A DNA stretch of 64,000 nt from Gigaspora margarita (lineage: Eukaryota; Glomeromycota; Glomeromycetes; Diversisporales; Gigasporaceae), in the NCBI GenBank assembly GCA_009809945.1, contig WTPW01000928.1:133790-197789 (forward strand). Reading direction: 5' to 3'. Below, piece by piece: positions 10,920 through 22,102 of the stretch. The translations under genes were made by a program, and so were the position numbers. How positions within the stretch are numbered: position 1 is the first letter of the stretch; each line of letters begins with the position of its first letter. The notes below the pieces were generated by a model. It ran no database searches. It was given only the letters and a program-made list of their open reading frames with translations, and was not told the origin of the DNA.

Positions 10920-11148
10920 TATGTTTGAAATAAATTGAAATATTTTATAAATCTTTTTTCTTACCCACTCTTGGCCTTTTATATATCTAAAAAATATTTA
11001 TAAATATTATATAATTTTGTATAATTACAACTATATTAAATATAAAACCTTGCTAATTTTCTTTAAAATATTTTTATATTTCCTAACTGGTTTCTAAATA
11101 ATTAGAACAATTTATATTATTAGAAAATAATATTTTAAAGTTAATTAA

Positions 11149-11643
11149 GGGTAGGGGGTATGTCGATCATTTTTCATATGATCTTAGTGTCACAACGTGA
11201 TTTTTACAAAAAATAGAAATATGCTACTAATAAAACTTTTTACTATTACAATTAATCTTTATCAAATTTTTGTAGTAAATAGATTAGATTATGCTCTTTA
11301 TAGTAGTAAAAATTTTAACAAATAAAATATTTAAAAAAAATATACTTGTATATATTGTAAAGTTTCCGGGAAGCCTCTAAATTTTCCAGGGTTACACAAG
11401 ATTATTAATTAAATATCATATGATCATCATATGACAAAATAATATCTAACCTTTAAATACATGTATCTCGATAAATATCTACTCAATTTTAATGATTTTA
11501 CTACCATTAGAATCAGAAAAACCTATTCTACAAATTTTAATTAATTTTTAAAACCAGTTTATATAATAAAATATTTTTTAATATTCAAAAGAAAAATTAG
11601 TGACACAAAAATCATATGAAAAATGATCGACATACCCCTACCC
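11149..11643. mobile_element. TTAA-flanked inverted-repeat element
   Basis: TTAA then GGGTAGGGGGTATGTCGATC opens at 11145. The complement with one or two changes closes before TTAA at 11647, and the inverted match runs to ~37 bp through TTTTTCATATGAT. It interrupts the second unit of the duplicated gene relic: the continuous form survives near 10075-10110. Same family as 4929-5816. Confidence 0.8.
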
Positions 11644-11802
11644 TTAAATTAATTAAAAACTATTTATACTTTTTTGATATTATTAGATTTTTCATTAGAT
11701 TTTTCTTTTTTTATAAAGCCTGTTTCATTTTCAGAGCTTGATAATGAAAATCCTGTATTGTATTTTAAAATGTTCTATTAGTTTTGAAACAGTTCACATT
11801 AT

Positions 11803-12480
11803 TTAAGGGTAAAAGATATATAGATTAATTTTTATATGATATGCATAGCTAATCAAAACCTTATATAGAGAATAAAAATATGTCACTAATAAAAATTTTT
11901 GAGAATACAATTAAGTTTTTTCAATTTTATATTTTTATAGATTAAAATATGCTTTTTTTAAAAATATAAATTTTAATAACAAATTATTTTAAAAAAAAGA
12001 AAATTGTATGTGGAGACATGTCTCCATGGCAACCCTACATATAACAGCCAATCATATTTAGGGTTAGGAAATTTTTATTTGTGTTTTTGTATTATAAAAG
12101 TTAGAAAGTTTGTAGGAAATTTTAATTGGCCAATAATAAGCAACATATTATCTAGTCACATGCTTAATTTTGATTGGCTATTCATATAAAGGGTCTCCAT
12201 GGAGACATGTCTCCATAAAATAACACCCTTAAAAAAATATACTTGTATATATTATAAAGTTTGCTGCGATAGTATCAATTTGCTAGAGTTATATAAAATT
12301 ATTAATTTGGATTAGTTAGATCATATGATCATCATATAATTTTTGTAAACAAAAAATCAATACCCAATCTCTAACTACATATTTATTAGTGAATATCTAA
12401 CCAATATTAATGATTTTACTACTATTAGAATCACAAATACCTATTCTACAACTTTTATAATAAATTTTAAAATAATCTAC
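11803..12480. mobile_element. Truncated copy of the TTAA-element family with a foldback inserted
   Basis: It opens TTAAGGGTAAAAGATATAT, a decayed version of the family terminus, then follows the 11149-11643 copy through CTTGTATATATTRTAAAGTTT and TTACTACYATTAGAATCA. No closing terminus is seen. Between about 12005 and 12235 it is interrupted by a short foldback absent from the sister copy. Confidence 0.6.
12011..12215. mobile_element. Short foldback element with palindromic GGAGACATGTCTCC ends
   Basis: TGGAGACATGTCTCCATGG at the left pairs with its complement ending at 12215. The arms are about 26 bp with a few mismatches, and each arm starts with its own small palindrome. The family copy at 11149-11643 lacks this segment, which shows it is an insertion. 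The exact target duplication is unclear. A 61-codon frame inside is incidental. Confidence 0.62.
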
Positions 12481-12510
12481 TTAATTGATAGTCTGCCTGT
12501 AAACTGAAGA

Positions 12511-13010
12511 GTAATAAAATGTAGTGTGCTTCCATCTAAAATTTTTTTATTAAGTTAATAATACTAGTCCACTAATTGAAAGTTGTAGAGGTCATTAAGA
12601 TGCATCTAATAGTGGTTAGATAATCCAAATTGGTCTAGTGAATAGCAAGATATCATTAAAAAATAGTTGGCTGACTATATAAAATCCTGTGATGCAGATT
12701 ACATATGAAAATTACTATAGGCGAAATGTGGCATGCTTCCATCTAAAAATTTTGATCTTACTAAGTTTACAATACATGTCCACTAATTGAAAGTTGTAAA
12801 GCTCATTGAGACACATCTAACAGTAGTTAGATCATCTAAATCGGTCTACTAGATGGTGAGATATTATCAAAAATAATTGGCTGACTATATAAAATCTCTA
12901 TATAAACAAATATTGTTTCATGGAGATTTTATATAGTTGGCCAATAGTTTTTCTAAGCTCTACAACTTTTAATTAGTGGACATATATTATTAACTTAGAA
13001 AAATTTTACC
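12511..13010. repeat. Two ~208-bp tandem units followed by an inverted copy
   Basis: The unit runs from TGTGCTTCCATCTAAAA through GTCCACTAATTGAAAGTTG and ends at GGCTGACTATATAAAATC. Copies lie at about 12521-12690 and 12728-12897, a spacing of 207-210 bp. An inverted copy (TTTTATATAGTTGGCC, then CAACTTTTAATTAGTGGAC) fills 12925-13000. A further copy begins the window. This arrangement would fold into a large hairpin. Confidence 0.75.
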
Positions 13011-13994
13011 AGTATGATCATATAGAATGTGCAACATGAAATGTAGAAGGATGGTATTGTTCAACTTTTTTGATGTTCACTATGCTGATTTTTGCAAAAT
13101 CCTTTTTTGGTAGGAGTAATAATTTTCATTTATGCATTTTTGGAAGAAGTTAAGATTTTTACATAACATATGACATAATCTATATATAGTCACATGCTAT
13201 GATGCAAAATAGGCGTTATTGATTATTAATTTCAAAATTTATTGTACAGTATGATGCAATAATAATGTTATGATTAATAATTTCATGATGTAATTAGTCA
13301 AATTTTTTAAATACTTTTTTGATTTCGCTTTTGTTAGGGTTTTGTTGTTTCATCAGATTTTTGCTTTCATCCAGTTCCAGACAACTTACATACAAAATAT
13401 TTCAAGAACCCACATTTCACTGATTCTTATTTCATTAGCACTTATTTTGCAGATGATTAATTTACAAACAGATTCATGTTGTAAACAATATATTTTTTAG
13501 CAAACAGTTCAATTTCCAAAATTCCAGTTGACAGATCAGTTTTTTTTTTTTGTTTTTGTTTTAGTCTACTGCAAATTATTAAGCTCATGTTTACATATAA
13601 GGACATGCAAAGCTAAATATTCTGTTTGCATAATATGGGATTAGAAAATTTTGGATTTTTTTTCAAAACTATCAGATAAGTCCATACAAAGCTAAATTTT
13701 TGTTTTGCATTACCTACTCACCCAAATTTTTTAAAAAAAACCTCCTCAAATTTTGTTTTTTTTTTTAGTCCCTATTCTTTTAATAATGTTTATTTTAATG
13801 ATATTTAATGAATATAGTTCAGAACAATCAATATTGATTATCATATATTAGTAAGCATTAAAATCAGAATATGGATAGAGGGATGTCAGAACATTTTGGT
13901 ATTGTTTAATATTAACACATGCAGGGCAGCAGGAATTTTCTGAAATATATTATTACTCTTTCATTGTTGTGATGAAATCAAAAATTTAATTCAT
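13011..13994. repeat. AT-rich tract with two copies of the ~55-bp motif
   Basis: Copies of the motif seen at 816-1325 lie at 13595-13650 (GGACATGCAAAGCTAAAT) and 13673-13737 (TCCATACAAAGCTAAAT). The rest is AT-rich with T runs. No gene is visible. The order foldback repeat then motif cluster matches positions 1-1325, so the two places may be old copies of one larger block. Confidence 0.5.
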
Positions 13995-14344
13995 GTTTAC
14001 TAAAATGCACTACTAGTGTTCAATACCAGTTTGTGATGTAATGTGAAGATCAATATAAAAAATAACAAAAAAAATAAACAAAATTGAATTTAATAAATGT
14101 TAAGTAAGAGTTAATAGTTAGAGGTTAGGTGAGGCATAGTATATAGTGAAATTTCACAAGGAATTTTTTTTTTTAAAAAAAGATGGTTTTATAGATGAAA
14201 CTTTGAGTTAGAAGATATTTTTAAAAAAAATTTCAAAATGGCAAAAAATTTATATTACACAAGATCTTTACATTACACTGCATTTAAAAATGTGATTGGT
14301 GAAAATCATTGTGGCGTTGGTACTAGTGGTGCATTTTAGTAAAC
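13995..14344. mobile_element. Inverted-repeat element, 350 bp
   Basis: GTTTACTAAAATGCAC at 13995 and its perfect complement at 14329-14344, with the match continuing as YACTAGT, mark the ends. Internal sequence (AGAGTTAATAGTTAGAGGTTAGG, then CAAGGAATTTTTTTTT and GTTTTATAGATGAAA) is shared with 50760-50945 and more loosely with 47580-47830. The target duplication is not obvious. No coding frame. Confidence 0.65.
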
Positions 14345-15289
14345 TCAATTTAATTATATGTAATTATATAAATTAACAATATAAGTTATATAACTAAATT
14401 ATAAAATATGATTTACATGTTATATAACTTATATAAAATAAATTTTTAAAATACGATTACATGCAGTTTTGTTTATTTCACTAAAAATAAATTAAAGTTA
14501 TAAAAAATTGATTATATGCATTGTACAACATTTAGAGATCATAAGTATTGAGGTTTATTGAAGTTTACTATTTACAAAACAAAACAAAAAAAGATTAAAT
14601 ATTTTATATAAAGCAATACAAAAAAATTTTAAAAATGACCTAGCGACTCAGCTTTATTTTCAGAAAAATTTTATATATAAAAATGTAAAATTTTTTTATA
14701 AACGCCTAAAAAAAAAAACTTACTTAACAAAAAATGTAGTCAAAATGTTTCTAGAATTTTGCAAATTTGACTGGCTAACCAATTTATTAAGTTTGTATAA
14801 TCTAACAGAGAAAAAACAATTGATAAAAAAAAGCAATATGAGCTTATAGTTAACCCTAAAAAAAATTATTTGAATTAAAATATCATAGTATTTCATATAA
14901 TAGTTTATTTCATTATGTAATAGTTTAGTTTATATAATCAGTTATTTTATGTAGTTGAAAGTTTTTTTTTAGATATGAAATTAATCTAATAATTGTAAAA
15001 ATTTTTTTTAATATTTACTTATGTATAGTAAATATAATGATAACCAAACTTTATAACAAAAAACTTTTTTTTGAAAATAAAAATTTTTTTTTTTGAATCT
15101 TACTTTTCTTCCATAAATAAATGTTTTCTATTACTATTTGATACTTCACTTCTTATTCAAATATTTCTTCTGTTAACTATCACTTTTTTTTTTGACAAGT
15201 AAATTTCTTTTGTTGCTATTTGATATACTTTTGTTTATTTAATAACTTTATTTGCATTTCTTCAATATTTAAAATAGCTCTTGGATTTT
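14345..15289. other. AT-rich intergenic, no gene seen
   Basis: Small AT palindromes (GTTATATAACTTATAT in both orientations near 14370-14440) and T runs. No convincing frame or repeat boundary. Confidence 0.5.
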
Positions 15290-16813
15290 TTCACACACAT
15301 ATATATTATGTGTCACTTTACAATTCATGTCTATTTTAAATTGATACATGTCAATTTAAAATAGTTTAAAAATTGCAATTTGCCATATATCAAATAACAA
15401 TTGGTATTTCTAACCCAGATCTGATACTTTCAACCCAGTCATGTATAATATAATACAAACAGAAATCAAATAACTTTTGAATTCTTGCACTTTGACCATT
15501 GTACAAAACTGGATTTTGTGATCTGTGCAACTATAATACCCAATCAAAATTTGAACCCAAAGTAGGTTCAAATTAAAATAAGTTACCCATGACTAACAAT
15601 AGTCGTAATATAGTAAAGTCCAAATTCTACTATGTAAATCAATTATCATCACTTAAGTAAACTTATTTGGGAGATCAAAATACACATACAATATAATTTT
15701 CAGCAAGATTAGAGAACACTTTATTATTTGACTTATAACTTTTATATTTGACAAAAAAATTAAAATTTTTTAAAAAAATATATTCAATAAACATAAAAAT
15801 TAAAAGCTAAATAATAAAAAGTTCTCTAATTTGTATAAAAATTTGGCAAAATATGCATTTTGATCTTCTGAAATATTTATTTAAGCACTTATGGTCGATT
15901 TGCTTAGTAAAATTTAGACTTACTATATAGTAACTACTTGTAATCACTAAAACCTCTTTCTATTGAACCAGAAATTAAACCAAGTTCTAGTTAAAATGAA
16001 CTTGAAGTGGTTCAATTTGAACCAAGTCCTAGTTCAAACAACCTGACGTTGCTCAATTTGAATAACTTCAGGCTCTTTTGAGCCAGGACTTAATTCAAAT
16101 TGAGCCACTTTGAGTTCATTTTAACCAGAACTTGGTTCAATTTCTAGTTTAATAGAAAGAGATTTTTAGTGATCACAAGTAGTTACTACATAGTAAAGTC
16201 TAATTTTTATTATACTAATTAACTATAAGTGCTTAATTAAATATGTTCAGGTGATCAAAATGCATATTTTGTCAAAATTTTATACAAATCTGAGAACTTT
16301 TTATTATTTAGCTTTTAATTTTTACATTTCTTGAATATATTTTTTTAAAAAACTTTAATTTTTTTGTCAAAAGTAAAAGTTAAAAGTTAAATAATAAAAT
16401 GTTATCCATTCTTGCTAAAATTTTACTATATGTATATTTCAATCTCCTATATAAGTTTACTTAAATGATGATAATTGATTTATATAGTAGAATTTGGACT
16501 TTACTATGTAGTGACTATTGTTAGTTGTGGGTAACTTATTTTAATTTGAAACTAATTCAGGTTCAAATTTTGATTGGATATTATTGTTGCATAGATTATG
16601 TGACCCAGTTTTATACATTGGTCAAAGTGCAAAATCCAAAATTCATGTGATCTCTGTTTGTATTATGTTACATATGACTGGATCAAAAAGGTCAAATCTG
16701 GAGTAAAAATATCTATTGTTATTTAACATATATCTAATTGCAATTTTAAATTGACATGTGTCAATTTAAAATAGACATGAACTGTGAAGTAACACATAAC
16801 ATATATAGGTAAT
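15290..16813. repeat. Giant palindrome (~1.5 kb) made of smaller palindromes
   Basis: The outer ends ATATATTATGTGTCACTTCAC-like (15296) and its complement (16805) begin two arms of roughly 760 bp. They match through CAATTTAAAATAG, AACCCAGTCATGT, CAAAACTGGATTTTG, CCAATCAAAATTTGAACC and ACTAACAATAG. Each arm contains a full copy of the foldback core (15590-15955 and 16185-16545), itself palindromic. The centre (15950-16180) is a third palindrome of GAACCA, AACTTGG and TTCAATTTGAAC words. No frame crosses it. The arms have diverged by scattered substitutions, so it is old and not a fresh assembly inversion. Confidence 0.85.
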
Positions 16814-16818
16814 ACTTA

Positions 16819-16975
16819 GGGCCGTGTCATTAATCATTTGATTATTTTTTATCAGAGGCCTACCCCCCTCCCTCTTCTTTAATATATATATAGTCAGGTT
16901 CTTATATATAATTTTAACTTTTTTTACCCCTCCCCCCTAAAAAGTCACCTGATTTTTGTCACTCCCCTTATCTAT
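16819..16975. mobile_element. Degenerate copy of the G-rich MITE at 49832-49997
   Basis: On the minus strand it reads AAGGGGAGTGACAAAAATCA followed by TTTTTAGGGGGGAGGGG, matching 49831-49880 with changes. The other end (CAGAGGCCTACCCCC) matches the far side of that element. No coding sequence. Confidence 0.55.
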
Positions 16976-17577
16976 TTAATACAACTTCGCTTCATATTCA
17001 ATAACTTTCCTTCATATTGGGTCTTTTTTATTCATATTAGTTTTGGAAATTTTAGAAAATTTTGGTCTTATTTTTCTATAAATATTTATATCATACTACC
17101 AAAACTGTCTTTTATTTTGGTCCTTCTTTCAAATCCCATGCTGTTATTGATTCTAGAAAAAGGAAGTATTCATATTCCCTTTCTTCTCATTTTTCTTCAC
17201 CCTATAGTTCTCATTTTTGCTCTTATTTCTGTTTTTATCATTATTACTTTCATTTCTTGTACCTATTACTCTCATTGCTCTTATTTTTGTACTTGTCTTT
17301 CTTGCTCACACACTTATTGTTCTCATTCTTATTATTTGTCTTTACATTGCAAGTACTATTATAATAGTAGATCAAGTTTAAGCAAAGGTAAGTTATCTAT
17401 TCAATATTATCAAACTACAATAATTTTTTTACTGATACAAATATCTGTTGCATGATATTTAACTAGATTCTAGAAGTAGTCACAAAGATTTAGAAGAAGT
17501 TATATTGTATATTTTACTTTAATTATTGTTTAACAGTTTATAAGAATATCAGTTAATATAACTTTATTATAAAAAAT
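16976..17577. other. T-rich low-complexity stretch, no supported gene
   Basis: Two overlapping frames (17062-17364 and 17117-17455) encode Ser/Phe/Tyr/Leu-rich repeats that simply read a pyrimidine-rich CTTATTT-type microsatellite in different frames. I do not call them genes. Confidence 0.5.
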
Positions 17578-19560
17578 TCATCCTTGAAATCCCAAATTGC
17601 TCTTCTTGAAGAAAGGCTTGGACATATTAAAAAAGATCTAAGTCAGATATTTCAGAAATTCAATGCTCCCAAACTTCTGTAACTAATTGCCTTAATGGTA
17701 TAGATATTGATGATATTGGTAATGATTGTGACAAAAGTAGAGAAAGTAAAAAAGGTCATAAAAATTTGAAACAAAAGAAAAAAAATCTTTCTCAGCTAGT
17801 AGATCATATAACAAAAATCAAATAAGATTTAAGCAAGAACAATTAATTCCAATGGATTCAGAATATAAATTAGCATTTAGGGTAAATTGATTTTTATTAT
17901 GTTGTATTCTTGATTGTTATACTAATCTGTTAATATAAATATCAAATTTGTATATTATATTTTATTATAATAAAAAGAAGTACTTAGAGTTGCAAAGCAA
18001 CTTGCATATAATAATTCACATTTGGCAATTAATGACAAGAAAAACTGGTTTAATCAAAAGGAATTTAGAACATGACAATTTTACTCACTCTTAAACAATA
18101 TATCCCAATATTTAGACAGTGAAGTTGTTCGAGTACTTTATAGCAATTACAAAAGTCTTTTATCAATAGCAAAAATTAAAGCAGATAGTGCCAAAATTAA
18201 GTTAAACAAAAAACATATTAGAAAAAATTTACATATCAATATGCAAGGAATAAGTTTTTTTTTGTATAAAAATATGAGTTCATATATACATATTGGATTT
18301 ACATTGCATTTGTTTAGAAAAAAAAGAAGAGTAAACAGATTATAGTATATAATTCATATTAAAGACCTGATTATTAAAAAATACTAACCAAGTTCATTTA
18401 ATCAAAAGGAGTGGAAGAATGACCTTGCTGATGTGATTGTTGAAACTGCATATTATTCAGATGAACTATCTAAAACAGATATCAAACTTGCAAGGCAGAA
18501 ACAATTCAAAAAAAATCGCTCATACAATAATGATGACAATATAATAAAAAAATAAGAATTATGTGTTTAAAGTATATGTTTCACTAAAGTGATCTAAAAG
18601 AGTAATTTAACAGTATAGATTTTTTTTTTAAAAAAACAAATAATACTTGTATTAGTTAATTCTATTTTATTTTTTTTAAATAGTGCCAAAAAATCTTCTA
18701 GGCTAAAGAAATAGCAATAATTAACCAATTAAATAAACTCAATAGAGAACATCATTATGATCTTAACGAAAAAATCAAACAAAACCTCTACTTGATGCAC
18801 CTCTTTGGATGATTTCTTAATCTATAACAATAAGAAGAATAATAATAATAATAATAATCATCATTATCAAAATAATAGTAATAATAATACTAATGCAGAT
18901 GATATGTCGTCTGGCTCTAATAATATAGAAACTTTGATACATATGCTGACGATTCTGAATATAACAATTTTATTGAACAAACAAATCAAAATAACCAATC
19001 AGAACAAGCTGAATAAATGAATTAAAATGAACAATCTGAACAAGCTGAACAAACAGATCAAATAAATAAACAGATCAAACCCAATAAGTAGACAAAACAA
19101 ACAGTTAAAACCTGGTCAAACAAACAGAAGAAAGATATATATTTATGATTTGTATATTTAATAATTAAAGGTTTACTAAAATATTAAATTCTATTCTAGA
19201 TCTGATGTGAAATCAACTTCAAAGAATCTTTCTTCCTGTACCTCTAAATCAAAAAATATCTGTTCAAGATCAACTGAACAAGCAAATTAATATGAACAAT
19301 CAGAACCTAGTTAAACAGAACAAAATAAACAAACAGAAAAAATATATGTATTGATAATTTGTATATTTAAAAATTAAAGGTTTACTAAAACATTAAATTC
19401 TATTCTAGATCTGATATGTAGTCAACTTCAAAAAATCTTTTTTCTTGTACTTCTAAATCAAAAAATACTTATTCAAAAAGCTCTAGCTCTAAAGATACTT
19501 TTCAACCTGTTAAGTTTAAAACAACAACCAGAACTACCTCAAATTGTCAAGGCACCTTAA
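17578..19560 (+). pseudogene. Broken multi-exon gene, Asn-rich C-terminal part, tandem exon
   Basis: Coding-like segments follow one another on the plus strand. A coiled-coil-like SQIALLEERLGHIKKDL lies at about 17590-17640; EYKLAFR ends near 17880; a longer segment at 18030-18255 includes SEVVRVLYSNYKSLLSIAK; and 18390-18555 reads FNQKEWKNDLADVIVETAYY and ends in a stop. Next come an Asn/Gln-rich stretch with (AAT)n codons (18805-19130), a frameshift, and then a ~211-bp tandem duplication (about 19186 and 19396). In that duplication a TTCTATTCTAG acceptor precedes the same exon (STSKNLSSCTSKSK) twice. Stops and shifts separate every part. I do not recognise the family; it resembles the Asn-rich lineage-specific proteins common in AT-rich fungi. 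It is probably a gene relic. Confidence 0.5.
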
Positions 19561-20440
19561 TGCTAAAAGTAGCAAATTTGGATATCGTAATGAAGAAAAA
19601 ATAAGAAGGGCAATGTTAATTATGTTAATAATAATATTAAGATAGATTAATAAAAATTTAATATAATAGCTGCATTTTTTCTGTTATATTGCTACATGTA
19701 AAATGATATAATTAATAAATAATAAGTTTAATGCTGCTATTAACAAGCTTATATTTCATATAAATTGAACTGAAATTTGAAATATATATAAATATAATCA
19801 AGTGTAAATTAGTTTCCATAATAATATATAGATAACTTTGATATATATATTATTATAGAATATTAAAATATGTTGTATAAATTTTCTGAGATTGATATTA
19901 TATATGATGGTATGTTATATAATTTTCACAGATATTTTGGAAATATCACATAAATATTAGCTAGTACTTATATAGGGCACAGTCAATTAAAACATGGCTT
20001 ATGGCTTTTTCCTATTTTGAAAAAATCACATTTGAAATTTAGTGTAATAACAACAATGATATTCTATTATTAGTATAACCTGTTTGATCTACATGAATTA
20101 GCCAATTACACAAGCTCTTTTCTATGAATATGCAGCAAGGATCAACAAGCTAATTTCTAAAATCTATTTTTAGATCATTTCTATTTATATACGGCATTTA
20201 GAAAAATAGGCATCAACAAAAATTTTATTATATAAATCAATGCTTTAAATGCTAAATTATATAGTTGAATGCATGCTTTATTTGATAGTATTGTTAGCTC
20301 AATTTTGCAAAAATGCCATCTCATATTAATATATATATATATCTTTGATATATTTATTATTATAGAATATTAAGATATGTTGTAAAAATTTTCTAATATT
20401 GGTATTGTATTTTTTAACTTCGGCAATCCTGCCTTTTGTG
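19561..20440. other. AT-rich intergenic with a direct repeat
   Basis: ATTATTATAGAATATTAA plus ATATGTTGTA and TTTTCTGAGATTG-like sequence at about 19850-19900 recurs at 20350-20400. No gene is visible. Confidence 0.5.
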
Positions 20441-21288
20441 TCTGTAGACTTTATTATACTACTGCAATTGTATGTACATTTCATTCTACTACAACAAAAA
20501 GCTCACTCGATTTTATCCAAGTGCAACCCGCCTAGCAACATTTTGCCTCAATTTAGATTTTTAACTTACTGAAAATATGTTTTCTTCTATCACTGGCTGG
20601 CACATGCTAACCATATCAAGATTGCCTTCTTTTTAAACTTTCTTCTCCTAACCTTTCTAGTAGAAAGAACCTACTACAAGAAAAACTATAACAAGTAAGG
20701 AAAAATATATAAAGGAAAAATAAAATGGGGGAATAACAACTACTACCTAAGCGACAACCCAAATATGACAAAAAAGAAAAATGAAAAGAAAGAAGAAAAA
20801 AGCAAAAAGAAAGAAATACATGATAGCACTATTAAAGCCTGTGCAAGACTATAAAAATTATATAGTATTGTACAAGGAAATGACTTATACGGTATACTAT
20901 ATGTACATTATAAGAAAAGAAAAAGAAAAATCTATACGCCTCAAAGGATGTTCTAGAATGAAATTTCATTATGTCATCCCTCCTGACCTCTGCCACGCCA
21001 TTCTTGTTTATCACGTACGCAGCACTGGACCTCACTCGTGACATCGATTCCAGTTCGGAAGGCGCAATCCTAATTTGGAAGGAGTAAACACTGCTGATCT
21101 TTTGGAGGGGGTAAACCGAAATGCCCACTTTTTGAAATTTCGAAAAGACCAAAGGGGCTCGGGGGAAAAAACCAAACCTAAAAGAGTTTGTAGGAGTTAC
21201 GCTATATAGAATAACATATCTAACCAAGCCTCTACTTCTATTTTTATATCCATAGACTTGACAAAGCTCCAGAGTTTCTCTACTACGT
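20441..21288. other. Higher-GC stretch upstream of the LTR, no recognisable gene
   Basis: Base composition is less AT-rich than the surroundings, especially 20930-21240. A 131-codon minus frame (20832-21227) and an 86-codon plus frame (20781-21041) overlap here, but neither has a recognisable motif. One of them could be a gene fragment or a regulatory region. It ends abruptly at the LTR start. Confidence 0.35.
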
Positions 21289-22102
21289 TGTTAGACCTAT
21301 AAAAACGCCCAAATGTATACTGGCGATAATTCTTGATCCCGTGATCAGAATTTAATGAAACTACCACCACGTGACCGTCTCGAGCAAGCTTTCGAATGGT
21401 ACCAAAATCATCTCGATTGGACCATTCTAGCCCACGCTAGTTAAAACTGAATGATTGGTCTTTACAATTGCCCTACTGCGCCCAAATCTTATTGGTCAAC
21501 TAATACTGCGCCACCCATGACACAGAATATCGGACATTTCGAGTAATCCTAGACATTTGAGTTAATCACAGACATGTCTGTTATTCTAGACATTTGGGAC
21601 ATAACAGTTTTAACAGTTATAATTAACATATCTAATATAGCTGATATTTAGGATATATCTAATATATTTATTATCTTTATTATATTCATTATAGCCATTA
21701 TATTTAGCATTAGTATATATCAAATATATCGATTATATAGATTACTTTATTTATTATTGTATTTATTTATATTGGACAAACATGTATAAATACTCAAGGT
21801 TTTTCCTTTGCTACAAAGCAGAGTGAAGAATCTCTGGTTTATTGAATAAAATAGAAGTNAAGTAGTGTGTCTTNACTGAAATACATTTGATACAATTCTT
21901 AGTATCCTCATATACTATTAATTGTGGCCTCTTTCGTAATTGCAAATCCCCCAAGCCTCTTTACAAAATACTGCCCAAATAACAGTATCCCTTCCGACCC
22001 TTGCATACCACAGTGATTAGTGTGAATTACATAAAGTGTCTCCCTGCATTAGTCGCTCTAGTCTCTAGCATTTCTCTAAAGAGGTAGAAATCTAGGTTGA
22101 CA
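21289..22102 (+). repeat. 5' LTR
   Basis: It begins TGTTAGACCTATAAAAACGC and ends GGTTGACA, the usual TG...CA. It aligns along its whole length with the solo LTR at 28581-29395. A TATA-like TATAAATACTCAAGG sits near 21786 and a GAATAAAATAG polyadenylation-like signal near 21844. Two unresolved bases lie in it. Confidence 0.85.

Larger units (their letters stand above)
8673..11760 (-). pseudogene. Relic of a Glu/Lys-rich gene with tandemly duplicated exon-intron units
   Basis: Two copies of one unit lie head to tail. Unit 1 is 8840-8996 joined to 9884-10110; unit 2 is 10116-10249 joined to 10920-11140. On the minus strand both encode a charged segment: KIEQKDQKKLSEDLKEAENK in unit 1 and KEEQKDQEELPEDPKEAKKE in unit 2. 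A third charged stretch (IKKEKSNEKSN) follows near 11690-11760 and may be another exon. The non-coding halves of the units (CTTGGCCTTTTATATATC and following) are also duplicated, so the duplication covers intron as well. The longest frame is 77 codons (8673-8906). Three unrelated transposons interrupt it. I do not recognise the protein; the repetitive acidic-basic composition suggests a low-complexity or coiled segment. It is probably dead. Confidence 0.55.

Noticed and set aside
12004-12189. 61-codon frame
   Set aside because: It spans the arm of a foldback element, so it is unlikely to be a gene.
17062-17455. Two overlapping frames suggesting a membrane protein
   Set aside because: Hydrophobicity arises from a T-rich microsatellite read in two frames; no other coding sign.
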